A stretch of 64,000 bases of DNA, from assembly GCF_021021475.1 (NCBI RefSeq), contig NZ_JAINWL010000003.1, forward strand, positions 124,001 to 188,000, read 5' to 3'. Below are positions 33,840 through 42,257 of this stretch, piece by piece. The first letter of the stretch is position 1; every line of letters begins with the position of its first letter. Source of the stretch: Citromicrobium bathyomarinum. GTDB lineage: Bacteria > Pseudomonadota > Alphaproteobacteria > Sphingomonadales > Sphingomonadaceae. The notes beneath the pieces were generated by a model. That model had not been told where the DNA came from, made no database searches, and worked only from the letters and a program-made list of their open reading frames with translations. The translations under genes were made by a program, and so were the position numbers.

Positions 33840-36680
33840 TTACTCGACCTCGATGGTTTCCACCGGCAGGCCGAGCTGGTCGAGCTGCGGGCGGACCTTT
33901 TCGGCATCGCCGACCACGACCCACACGAAGCCATCGGGGTTGATCGCCTTGCGTGCCGCGGCATTGAGGCTTTCGGCCGTCTGCGCGCGATACTTGTCTG
34001 CGAGCGTTTCGTAGTAGTCCATCGGGCGATCGAGCATGACGTTGCGCTGCATCGCGCCGAGCACCGCGCCCGAAGTCTCGAACTGGCCGGGAAGCTGGCG
34101 GATCTCGTTGTTGACGTTCCGGGTCAGCTCTTCCTCGGTCACGCCGCGGGTGGTGACGAATTCATCGACCTCGCGGATCATCTCCGCCAGCGCATCGCCC
34201 GTGCGGTCGGCCTGAACCGGTGCCTGGATGAAATAGGCGACCGCGTTCTCGTCGAGCCGCGGTGCGCCGCGCACGCCATAGCTCCAGCCCTTGGTCTCGC
34301 GCAGGTTCATGTTGAGACGGGCGAGGAAGTTTCCGCCCAGCGCGTTGTTCGCGTTGGTCAGGTCGACGATCGACTCATCGCTCGAAGAGAACGGCGTGAT
34401 CTCGCCGCCGACGATGAAGCTCTGCGGCGAATTGGGCCGGTTCACCAGCACGACCCGCGCCGATTCGGGCGCCGTGGCGAGCGAGCTGAAGTCTTTCTCG
34501 CCCTTCGGCGTCGCCGGAGCGGACCAGTTGCCGAACGCTTCGGTAAGGTCGGGCATGACCTCATCCAGCGAAAGGTTGGAAACGACGAAGATCGTCGCGT
34601 TGTCCGGGCGCAGCCAGGTCTGCTTGAAGTTCACCAGATCGTCGCGGGTCAGCGCGCCGACCGACTCGACCGTGCCCGAGCCGCCATAGGGATTGTCTTT
34701 CCCGTAAACGAGCGGGGTGGCGACGTAGTAGGCCATGCCGCTGGGGCTCTTGAGCGCCTGCTGGATGCTGGTGACGGTCTGCGTGCGCACCCGCTCGAGC
34801 TCCTGCGGATCGAACGCGGGATTGCGCACCACATCGGCCAGCAGGTCGAGCGAGGGTTCGAGGTTGGCGCTCAGCGAAGAAAGCGTGAAGCTCGACCGGT
34901 CGACGCCGCCGCCGGTGCTGATGTTCGCACCGAGCCGCTCCTGCGCTTCGGCGAGTTCGCGCGAATTGAGGCTGGTGGTGCCTTCTTCCATCAGGCCCAG
35001 CGTCATGCCTTCGAGCCCGCGCTTGTCGAGCGGGTCTGCCGCAGAGCCGGCATCGAAGCTGATCGTTACGCGGGTGGCAGGCACCGCGTCGCGCTGCGCG
35101 TAATAGACCTTGATGCCGTTGGGCAGCGCGGCTTCGGTCACGTCAGGGAAGTCGAGCGCGGTGAGCTGGGAAATCTCGGGTGCCGGGCGGACCTTGGTCA
35201 CCGTGATTTCGCTGGCTGCGGGAGCTGCCTCTTCCGCCGCGTCGTCGGTTGCGACAACGCTGGCGGCTTCTTCATACTCGCCTTCGCGTTCGCCGGGTTC
35301 GAGCACCAGGGTCATTGCGGGGCGGGTCATCCACTTTTGCATCGCCGCCTTGACTTCACCCGGAGTCAGCGTGGCGAGAATGTTCATCTGACGCTCGAAG
35401 AAACCGGGATCGCCGGCAAGCACTTCGCCCTGCGCCAGCGTGACCGCCTTGCCGCCGAAGCCGCCGACCTGTTCGAGGCCGCGGATCGTGCCGGCGAGGT
35501 TCGAGGTCGCTGCACGGCGCACTTCGTCTTCGGTCGGCCCGTTTTCGATGAAGTCGGCGAGGATCTCGTTCAGGCGCTTCTCGACCACGGCGGGATCGAC
35601 GCCGGGCTTCACGGTCGCGCCGACGTCGAGGATGCCGACCCGCTGGAAGGCGTAGTTGCCCGCGTTGACGCTGATCGCGAGCTTTTCGTCACGGACCAGC
35701 GCATTGTCGAGCCGGCTGGAAGACAGCCCGCCGAGGATCTGCGCGCCGACGGACAGCGCGGTCAGATCGCGGTCCGTGATGCCGGGGACCGAATAGTACT
35801 TGTCGATGCTGGTCGCAGCGACCTGGTCCTTCATGACCTTGCGGATGTCCTGCTTGAGCACGGGGACATCGGCCTGCGCCGGATCATTGACCGGGCCGCG
35901 CGGGATCGCGCCGAAATACTTCTCCACCAGCGGCTTCGCTTCGGCGGCGGAAATGTCACCGGCGAGCACCAGGGTCGCGTTGTTGGGGCCGTAATTGTCG
36001 CGGAACCACTTCTGCACGGTGTCCAGCGTGGCAGCGTCGAGATCGGCCATCGAACCGATCACGTTGTGGTCGTAAGGGTGCCCTTCGGGGTAAAGAGCCT
36101 TGATGATTTCGTAGAACACCAGGCCGCCCGGCTGATTGTCGCCCTGACGCTTCTCGTTCTGGACGACGCCGCGCTGGTTATCGAGCTTTTCCTGGGTGAT
36201 CGCGCCCAGCAGGTAACCCATGCGGTCGCTTTCCAGCCACAGCGCACGGTCCAGCGCGCCGGTCGGCACGGTCTGGAAATAGTTGGTGCGGTCGAAATTG
36301 GTGGTGCCGTTATAATCGGTCGCGCCCATTTCCTGCAGGTACTGGAAATAGTCGTTGGGCGCGTTTTCCGACCCGTTGAACATCAGGTGTTCGAACAGGT
36401 GGGCAAAGCCGGTTTCGCCCTTGGGCTCGTCTTTCGATCCGACATTGTACCAAACCGCCACGCCGACGATCGGCGCCTTTCGGTCTTCGTGGACGATTAC
36501 GGTCAGCCCGTTGTCGAGTTCGAACTGGGTATAGGGAATCGCGACCTGATCGACCAGATCGTCGAGCGGGGCAGCCTCGGCGCTCTCGGCATCCTGCGCG
36601 AAGGCCGGAGTTGCGACCAGAGCGGGTGTGGCAAGCGCGACCGCAAGCGCGGTCAGGCTGGTCTTGGTGGTACGAAGCAT
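33840..36680 (-). CDS. Two-domain M16-family zinc protease (pitrilysin-like), exported
   Basis: This 946-residue protein has a signal peptide (MLRTTKTSLTALAVALATPA ... AFA|QD). The N-terminal M16 domain carries the active-site motif HLFEH at 94-98 and the downstream glutamate region in the DNQRGVVQNEKRQG block (near 170). A second M16-like half (from about 490) lacks the motif and is the usual inactive partner. The zinc peptidase likely degrades periplasmic or outer-membrane peptides. The 77-nt gap before the penicillin acylase gene and the same strand suggest a loose operon. ATG 36680 was chosen for its signal peptide. Confidence 0.9.
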   Translation of the reverse strand: MLRTTKTSLTALAVALATPALVATPAFAQDAESAEAAPLDDLVDQVAIPYTQFELDNGLTVIVHEDRKAPIVGVAVWYNVGSKDEPKGETGFAHLFEHLMFNGSENAPNDYFQYLQEMGATDYNGTTNFDRTNYFQTVPTGALDRALWLESDRMGYLLGAITQEKLDNQRGVVQNEKRQGDNQPGGLVFYEIIKALYPEGHPYDHNVIGSMADLDAATLDTVQKWFRDNYGPNNATLVLAGDISAAEAKPLVEKYFGAIPRGPVNDPAQADVPVLKQDIRKVMKDQVAATSIDKYYSVPGITDRDLTALSVGAQILGGLSSSRLDNALVRDEKLAISVNAGNYAFQRVGILDVGATVKPGVDPAVVEKRLNEILADFIENGPTEDEVRRAATSNLAGTIRGLEQVGGFGGKAVTLAQGEVLAGDPGFFERQMNILATLTPGEVKAAMQKWMTRPAMTLVLEPGEREGEYEEAASVVATDDAAEEAAPAASEITVTKVRPAPEISQLTALDFPDVTEAALPNGIKVYYAQRDAVPATRVTISFDAGSAADPLDKRGLEGMTLGLMEEGTTSLNSRELAEAQERLGANISTGGGVDRSSFTLSSLSANLEPSLDLLADVVRNPAFDPQELERVRTQTVTSIQQALKSPSGMAYYVATPLVYGKDNPYGGSGTVESVGALTRDDLVNFKQTWLRPDNATIFVVSNLSLDEVMPDLTEAFGNWSAPATPKGEKDFSSLATAPESARVVLVNRPNSPQSFIVGGEITPFSSSDESIVDLTNANNALGGNFLARLNMNLRETKGWSYGVRGAPRLDENAVAYFIQAPVQADRTGDALAEMIREVDEFVTTRGVTEEELTRNVNNEIRQLPGQFETSGAVLGAMQRNVMLDRPMDYYETLADKYRAQTAESLNAAARKAINPDGFVWVVVGDAEKVRPQLDQLGLPVETIEVE

Positions 36681-36757
36681 GTGTGTGTCCCCTAATTCGG
36701 AAAAAAGCAGTCTCGGCGAAATCAAAAGCCTGAAATCCGGTGGCTAAATAAGCACTT

Positions 36758-38986
36758 TCAGCGTTGGCTGGAAACCGTTTTGCGGCTGGTCGCGTGGGTC
36801 AAGGCGTCCTCCCGCCAGAAATGAACCGGTTTCAAGCGATGCTGGATGAACAGCGTTGCCTGATCGACGAAGTGCGGGCTGTCAGGCCGGGTGGTTGCCG
36901 CGCCGTAGGGCTGGATCGAGCGCGAGGTGACGCGCTGGCCCGGCAGCCATTCGACCCACTGGATGAAGCTGTCGCCATGCTTGACCGACAGCCGCCCGTC
37001 ATCATCGACGTTCCAGGTGGTCGAGGCGCGCAGCGTGTCCGATCCGCCGTCCAGCGGCAGATCGACATCGCCTTGCCGCAGACGCAGCAGTTCGCTCATC
37101 GGCGGGGTCAGGCTGCCGAAGTACTTGAGCAGGTGATCCTTCGAGTGGCGCAGTTCCTCCGCCGCATCGGGCCAGGGCGATTTCTGGTAGCTCGACGCCA
37201 TGAATTCGCGAACCATCAGCAGCGCGAGCGCATCCGCACGGCCGATATTGTCGGCGGTCAGATCCCATTCCAGCATCAGCCTGCGTGCCTCGGCCAGGTC
37301 GAGATGCTGCTTCGGATCGATGGCCCGAACGTCGTCCATCATCCGCTTGATATAGCCCGCATTCTCATACGCGGTGTCGTACTTGATCCGCATCAGCGTA
37401 TCGCTGTCGAGCCGGTCGGCCTCGCTCATCAGCTTCCATGCACGCAGTCCGCGATTGGTCATCTTGAGCTCGACCCCCATCAGCGGCGAGACGCTGTCGG
37501 GCGACAGATCGCTGCCCGGCCCGGCGGCGAGGAATGGGTTGTTGTTGGCGTTCATCAGCCAACCGCTCGCCGGATTGAGATATTGGGGCAGGGACGCGTA
37601 ATCGACCGTGTCCTGCCAGATCAGCGCGCTGTCGTCGCCGGGCAGCACCGTGCGCCAGTCCGGCCCGGCCTGCCGCTCCGGGATCGCGGCGTTGTAGACA
37701 TAGGCGATATTGCCCTCGGCATCGCCGTAGATGAAGTTGGTCGAGGGTATCTGCCCGCGCGACAGGATGCCGTACCACTCGTCATAGGTCTTCGCCTTGT
37801 TGAGCCGGTAATAGGCGTCGAGCTGGCCGATGCTGCCGATCCCGCCGTAACGGATGGCAAAGGCACCGTTGTCGTTCTTCACCACCGGCCCATGCACGCT
37901 GCGATAGACCGTGCGGCGGATTGGCAGGGTGAAGGGGCCCACGCGCACCGGCAGGGTGATGTCGGTCTCTTCCAGATCTCGCCACTTGCCGTCGAGGCGA
38001 TAGCGGGTGCCAGAGTCATCCAGCACCAGCTTGTAGATATCGATCATGTCGGGCGTGTTGACCGTGTTGGTCCAGCCCAGCGTTTCGTTATGGCCGAGGA
38101 AGGGGAAGGGGCTGCCCGGGAAGTTGGCACCGGCATAGTGCCATCCTTCATCGCTCTGGACGATCAGTTCGTACCACGCGACCCCGCCGCGCCAGGGCTG
38201 GTGCGAATTGGAGACCAGGATCGTGGGCCCGCCCGACTTCTCCGGCGCGACTGCGAAGGCGTTGGAGCCTGCGTATTCCGCATCCTCCCCCATCGGGATC
38301 GGTCCGGCATCGGTCGTCTTGCGCGGGGCCTGCGCAGCATCGTCCATGATCCGGGGCGCGTCGTCGATGGTCGAGGTGCCGCTCAGCGAAGGGCCGTATT
38401 CGGGTGGCAGCGGCTTGCCTTCGACCAGCGGGCCCAGATAGCGGTCGAGCCCGAAGAAGAACGGCTGGCGCAGCGCAAAGCCTGCGGCAATGTCGATCCC
38501 GTTGACCGGGAACAGCTTGCCCAGCTTGATCTCGCCCGGATGATCGCGCGCGTAATCGTTGAGGCCGACCGCATAGGCGTCCAGCAGCGCGCGCGTATCC
38601 GCGGGCAGCTTGGGCCACTCGCGCTCCGCCGTCTCGCGCGCGCCGGTCAGGTGGTAGGCGTAGTCGACCGCTGCGCCGTCCTGCCCCGCGATCGCGCCGT
38701 AGCGCCCGCGGCTCATCGCGACGACATCCTGCAGGGTCGTGAAATCGTCTTCGGCATGCGCGATGGCGACGCCATAGGCGACATCGGCATCGGTCGTGCC
38801 GTAGACATGCGGCACGCCGAACTCGTCGCGCACGATCTGGGCGGTGTAGGTCCGGTCGCTGTCGGGAGCATGGCCCTCGCGCGCGAAAAACGGCTCCCAC
38901 GTCATCAGCCCGATTGCCGCGATCAGCACGATCGCGAGCAGGGCCAGGCCGAGGCCCCCCAGTACCTTCTTCATCCCGAATCCCAT
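36758..38986 (-). CDS. Penicillin/acyl-homoserine-lactone acylase family (Ntn hydrolase), membrane-anchored
   Basis: This 742-residue Ntn-hydrolase proenzyme has an N-terminal helix (KKVLGGLGLALLAIVLIAAIG). The alpha chain is followed by an acidic spacer, and the autocatalytic cleavage site is before Ser241 (AG|SNAFAVAPEKSGG), giving the beta-chain nucleophile. The PFPFLGHNETLGWTNTVNTPD and YRSVHGPVV segments match acylases such as PvdQ/QuiP and penicillin G acylase. Acyl-homoserine lactone degradation is one possible role; beta-lactam or peptide amide cleavage is another. ATG 38974 is an alternative start. It stands divergent from clpB across 201 nt. Confidence 0.87.
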   Translation of the reverse strand: MGFGMKKVLGGLGLALLAIVLIAAIGLMTWEPFFAREGHAPDSDRTYTAQIVRDEFGVPHVYGTTDADVAYGVAIAHAEDDFTTLQDVVAMSRGRYGAIAGQDGAAVDYAYHLTGARETAEREWPKLPADTRALLDAYAVGLNDYARDHPGEIKLGKLFPVNGIDIAAGFALRQPFFFGLDRYLGPLVEGKPLPPEYGPSLSGTSTIDDAPRIMDDAAQAPRKTTDAGPIPMGEDAEYAGSNAFAVAPEKSGGPTILVSNSHQPWRGGVAWYELIVQSDEGWHYAGANFPGSPFPFLGHNETLGWTNTVNTPDMIDIYKLVLDDSGTRYRLDGKWRDLEETDITLPVRVGPFTLPIRRTVYRSVHGPVVKNDNGAFAIRYGGIGSIGQLDAYYRLNKAKTYDEWYGILSRGQIPSTNFIYGDAEGNIAYVYNAAIPERQAGPDWRTVLPGDDSALIWQDTVDYASLPQYLNPASGWLMNANNNPFLAAGPGSDLSPDSVSPLMGVELKMTNRGLRAWKLMSEADRLDSDTLMRIKYDTAYENAGYIKRMMDDVRAIDPKQHLDLAEARRLMLEWDLTADNIGRADALALLMVREFMASSYQKSPWPDAAEELRHSKDHLLKYFGSLTPPMSELLRLRQGDVDLPLDGGSDTLRASTTWNVDDDGRLSVKHGDSFIQWVEWLPGQRVTSRSIQPYGAATTRPDSPHFVDQATLFIQHRLKPVHFWREDALTHATSRKTVSSQR

Positions 38987-39130
38987 CTTCTTTTTTAATT
39001 ACTTGCTGCGGGACATGCGCGATTTCGATTGCATGTGGCAACCCTTCGCACCGGACTGTGCAGCCTCGTGTCGTTCGTCCCGCCGCGAGACCCCGAGGTC
39101 GATCGACTATGCAAAAATTTGCAAGAGACC

Positions 39131-39157
39131 CTTACGTGGCCGGATGGCAACACTATT
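39131..39157 (+). promoter_or_regulatory. Candidate heat-shock (RpoH-like) promoter of clpB
   Basis: CTTA at 39131-39134 and CTATTT at 39152-39157 are separated by 17 nt. This fits the alphaproteobacterial RpoH consensus (CTTG, 17 nt, CYTATTT-like) with one mismatch in the -35. The site lies 31 nt before the clpB ATG. A GCAAA/TTTGC inverted repeat (39111-39122) sits just upstream. Confidence 0.35.
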
Positions 39158-39187
39158 TCAGGGCGGCACGGAAAAAGGGGACCGCAC

Positions 39188-41767
39188 ATGAACCTCGAAA
39201 ACTTTACCGACCGCGCGAAAGGCTTTCTCCAGTCCGCGCAGACCACCGCCATCCGCCTGAACCACCAGCGCATCACGCCGCTGCACATTCTCAAGGTGCT
39301 GCTCGACGATAGCGAGGGGATGGCCGCAGGGCTGGTCCAGCGCGCGGGCGGCGATCCGGTGAAGGCCGAACAGCGCGTCGACGACGAACTGGGCCGCATC
39401 CCGGCGGTCAGCGGCAGCGGTGCACAGGCGAGCCCGGGGCTCGACAATGACTCGGTGCGCATGCTCGACCAGGCGCAGCAGATCGCGGAAAAGTCCGGCG
39501 ACAGCTTCGTCACCGTGGAGCGGCTGCTGGTCGCGCTGGCGCTCGCATCCAACAGCAAGGCGGGCAGCGTGCTCGCCGATGCGGGAGTCGATGCAAAGGC
39601 ACTGGAGCGCGCGATTGCCGACCTGCGCGGCGGGCGCACCGCCGACAGCGCCAATGCCGAACAGGCTTACGACGCGATGCAGAAATATGCCCGCGACCTG
39701 ACGCAGGCGGCGCGCGACGGCAAGCTCGATCCCGTCATCGGTCGCGACGAGGAAATCCGCCGCACGGTGCAGATCCTCGCCCGGCGGACCAAGAACAACC
39801 CCGCGCTGATCGGCGAACCCGGCACCGGCAAGACCGCGATCGCCGAAGGCCTCGCGCTGCGCATCGCCAATGGCGACGTGCCCGATAGCCTCAAGAACCG
39901 CACGCTCATGGCACTCGATATGGGATCGCTGATCGCGGGCGCGAAATATCGCGGCGAGTTCGAGGAACGGCTCAAGGCCGTGCTCGACGAGGTGAAGGGC
40001 TCCGACGGGCAGATCATCCTGTTCATCGACGAGATGCACACGCTGATCGGGGCAGGCGCCTCGGAAGGCAGCATGGATGCGTCCAACCTCCTGAAACCCG
40101 CGCTTTCGCGTGGCGAGCTGCACTGCATCGGCGCGACCACGCTCGATGAATACCAGAAATACGTCGAGAAGGACCCGGCGCTGCAACGCCGTTTCCAGCC
40201 GGTCTATATCGAGGAACCCAGCGTCGAGGATACGATCAGCATCCTGCGCGGGATCAAGGAAAAGTACGAGCTGCACCACGGCGTGCGGATCACCGACGGG
40301 GCGATCGTCGCCGCGGCGCAGCTTTCCAACCGCTACATCCAGAACCGCTTCATGCCCGACAAGGCGATCGACCTGATGGACGAGGCGGCGAGCCGTATCC
40401 GGATGGAGGTGGAGAGCAAGCCCGAGGAGATCGAAAATCTCGACCGGCGGATCATCCAGCTCAAGATCGAAGAGCAGGCGCTCGCCAAGGAAAGCGACGA
40501 TGCGAGTAAGGAGCGGCTGGAGCACCTGCGCGAAGACCTCGCCAATCTGGAACAGCGTTCGTCCGAACTGACCACTCGCTGGCAGGGAGAGCGTGACAAG
40601 ATCCATGCCGAAGCGCGGATCAAGGAAGATCTCGACGCGGCGCGGCTGGAGCTGGAGCAGGCGCAGCGCGCGGGCGACCTCGCCAAGGCGGGCGAGCTCC
40701 AATACGGGCGCATCCCAGAGCTTGAGAACAAGCTCAAGGAAGCCGAAGGCCACACTGCCAACGCGCTGCTGCGCGAGGAAGTGACCGAAGAGGATATCGC
40801 GGGCGTGGTCGCGCGCTGGACGGGCATCCCGGTCGACCGCATGCTTGAAGGCGAGCGCGACAAGCTGCTGAAGATGGAAGAAGTGCTGGGCAAGCGCGTG
40901 ATCGGGCAGGAGGCTGCGGTCGAGGCCGTGTCCAAGGCGGTGCGCCGCGCGCGCGCTGGGCTGAAGGACCCGGGCCGCCCGCTGGGCAGCTTCCTGTTCC
41001 TCGGCCCCACCGGCGTGGGCAAGACCGAGCTGACCAAGGCACTCGCCCAGTTCCTGTTCGACGACGACAACGCGATGGTCCGCATCGACATGAGCGAATT
41101 CATGGAGAAGCACGCGGTCGCGCGTCTGATCGGCGCACCTCCGGGCTATGTCGGCTATGAAGAAGGCGGCGTGCTGACCGAAAGCGTGCGGCGCAGGCCC
41201 TATCAGGTCGTGCTGTTCGACGAGGTCGAGAAGGCGCACTCCGACGTCTTCAACGTGCTGCTGCAGGTGCTCGACGATGGCCGCCTGACCGACGGGCAGG
41301 GCAGGGTGGTGGACTTCTCCAACACGCTGATCATCCTGACGTCGAACCTCGGCAGCCAGTACCTGTCGAACATGACCGACGATCAGCAGGTCAGCGATGT
41401 CGAGCCGCAGGTGATGGATGTGGTGCGCGGGCATTTCCGCCCCGAGTTCCTCAACCGGCTGGACGAGATCATCCTGTTCCACCGCCTGAGCATGGAAAAC
41501 ATGGCACCGATCGTCGAACTCCAGGTTGCGCGCGTCCAGAAACTGCTCGCCGACCGCAAGATCGAGCTCGAACTGACCGATGCGGCGAAGCGCTGGCTGG
41601 GCCGGGTCGGATATGATCCGGTCTATGGGGCGCGTCCGCTCAAGCGCGCGGTCCAGCGCTACGTACAGGACCCGCTCGCCGAGAGACTGCTGCAGGGTGA
41701 GATTCCCGACGGCAGCACGGTCAAGATCGACGAGGGCGATGGCGAACTGGCGATTTCAGTCGATTGA
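39188..41767 (+). CDS. clpB: ClpB disaggregase (HSP100 chaperone)
   Basis: This 859-residue ATP-dependent disaggregase works with DnaK to resolubilise aggregates after heat stress. The N-domain (1 to about 150) precedes AAA+ module 1 with Walker A GEPGTGKT near 208-215. The long coiled-coil M-domain (about 400-520, LRREELANLEQ-like) distinguishes ClpB from ClpA/C. AAA+ module 2 has Walker A GPTGVGKT near 605-612. ATG 39188 was chosen because the N-domain similarity ([19 protein letters not shown]) begins there. A candidate RpoH promoter lies upstream and a hairpin-regulated small gene downstream. Confidence 0.96.
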   Translation: MNLENFTDRAKGFLQSAQTTAIRLNHQRITPLHILKVLLDDSEGMAAGLVQRAGGDPVKAEQRVDDELGRIPAVSGSGAQASPGLDNDSVRMLDQAQQIAEKSGDSFVTVERLLVALALASNSKAGSVLADAGVDAKALERAIADLRGGRTADSANAEQAYDAMQKYARDLTQAARDGKLDPVIGRDEEIRRTVQILARRTKNNPALIGEPGTGKTAIAEGLALRIANGDVPDSLKNRTLMALDMGSLIAGAKYRGEFEERLKAVLDEVKGSDGQIILFIDEMHTLIGAGASEGSMDASNLLKPALSRGELHCIGATTLDEYQKYVEKDPALQRRFQPVYIEEPSVEDTISILRGIKEKYELHHGVRITDGAIVAAAQLSNRYIQNRFMPDKAIDLMDEAASRIRMEVESKPEEIENLDRRIIQLKIEEQALAKESDDASKERLEHLREDLANLEQRSSELTTRWQGERDKIHAEARIKEDLDAARLELEQAQRAGDLAKAGELQYGRIPELENKLKEAEGHTANALLREEVTEEDIAGVVARWTGIPVDRMLEGERDKLLKMEEVLGKRVIGQEAAVEAVSKAVRRARAGLKDPGRPLGSFLFLGPTGVGKTELTKALAQFLFDDDNAMVRIDMSEFMEKHAVARLIGAPPGYVGYEEGGVLTESVRRRPYQVVLFDEVEKAHSDVFNVLLQVLDDGRLTDGQGRVVDFSNTLIILTSNLGSQYLSNMTDDQQVSDVEPQVMDVVRGHFRPEFLNRLDEIILFHRLSMENMAPIVELQVARVQKLLADRKIELELTDAAKRWLGRVGYDPVYGARPLKRAVQRYVQDPLAERLLQGEIPDGSTVKIDEGDGELAISVD

Positions 41768-41850
41768 TTGCGCATTTCGTAAGCCTTCGTACCTGAGCGA
41801 CTTCCCCAAGGGATTGAGCCGCATCAAGGATGGCGCGCGCTGTCCATAGC

Positions 41851-41889
41851 CTCTCCTCCTGCCGGGCATTTCGTCCGGTGAGAGGAGAG
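41851..41889 (+). promoter_or_regulatory. Hairpin sequestering the ribosome binding site of the small Cys-rich gene
   Basis: CTCTCCTC at 41851-41858 pairs perfectly with GAGGAGAG at 41882-41889, the Shine-Dalgarno region of the gene starting at 41897. An inner CCGG/CCGG helix (41862-41865 with 41875-41878) extends the structure. This would block translation unless melted. Position after a heat-shock gene suggests a thermosensor or a regulated leader; both are inference. Confidence 0.5.
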
Positions 41890-41896
41890 CAATGTC

Positions 41897-42151
41897 ATGA
41901 CGTCACGATATGTGACCATGCTTCTGGTGATCGCGGGCTTCGCGCTCGCCCCGGCAAGTGTCCAGGCGTCTGATGACGACGACCGGCCGGGTGTCGCGAT
42001 CTCCCCCGGCCCGGGCTACTACGAGAGCTGCGACGAGTTCGACTGCTCTTGGGGCCAATGCGGCGACAATCACCGCCAATGCGACGACAATGGCTGTTCC
42101 GTGATCTTCAGCTATCCGCGCCGCTACGAGGTTGCGCCGGTGCGTGCCTAA
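41897..42151 (+). CDS. Small exported Cys-rich protein of unknown function
   Basis: This 84-residue precursor has a signal peptide (MTSRYVTMLLVIAGFALAPA, cleavage likely after SVQA at 24). The mature part is about 60 residues with an acidic start (SDDDDRPG) and five cysteines (45, 50, 55, 62, 67) spaced CX4CX4CX6CX4C. It is likely periplasmic or secreted and could bind metal or form disulfides. The family is not recognised. The ribosome site (GAGGAGAG) is strong but lies in a hairpin. A two-codon frame ATG-TCA-TGA at 41892-41900 overlaps the start. No gene follows on the plus strand before the terminator of the next receptor. Confidence 0.65.
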   Translation: MTSRYVTMLLVIAGFALAPASVQASDDDDRPGVAISPGPGYYESCDEFDCSWGQCGDNHRQCDDNGCSVIFSYPRRYEVAPVRA

Positions 42152-42205
42152 TCCCGCGTACATGAGCATCGTCGGACGCAGCGCCCGGCGATCCACTGCG
42201 GACAA

Positions 42206-42240
42206 CAAAAAAGGCCCCGGTTTCCCGGGGCCTTTCCTGT
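42206..42240 (-). terminator. Intrinsic terminator of the TonB-dependent receptor gene
   Basis: A perfect 11-bp stem pairs 42210-42220 (AAAGGCCCCGG) with 42225-42235 (CCGGGGCCTTT), with a TTTC loop. On the minus strand it is followed by a U-run from 42212-42207. It lies 18 nt after the receptor stop, and some T's on the other side allow weak use for the plus strand. Confidence 0.85.
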
Positions 42241-42257
42241 TTGTCTTGGTATCGCGT

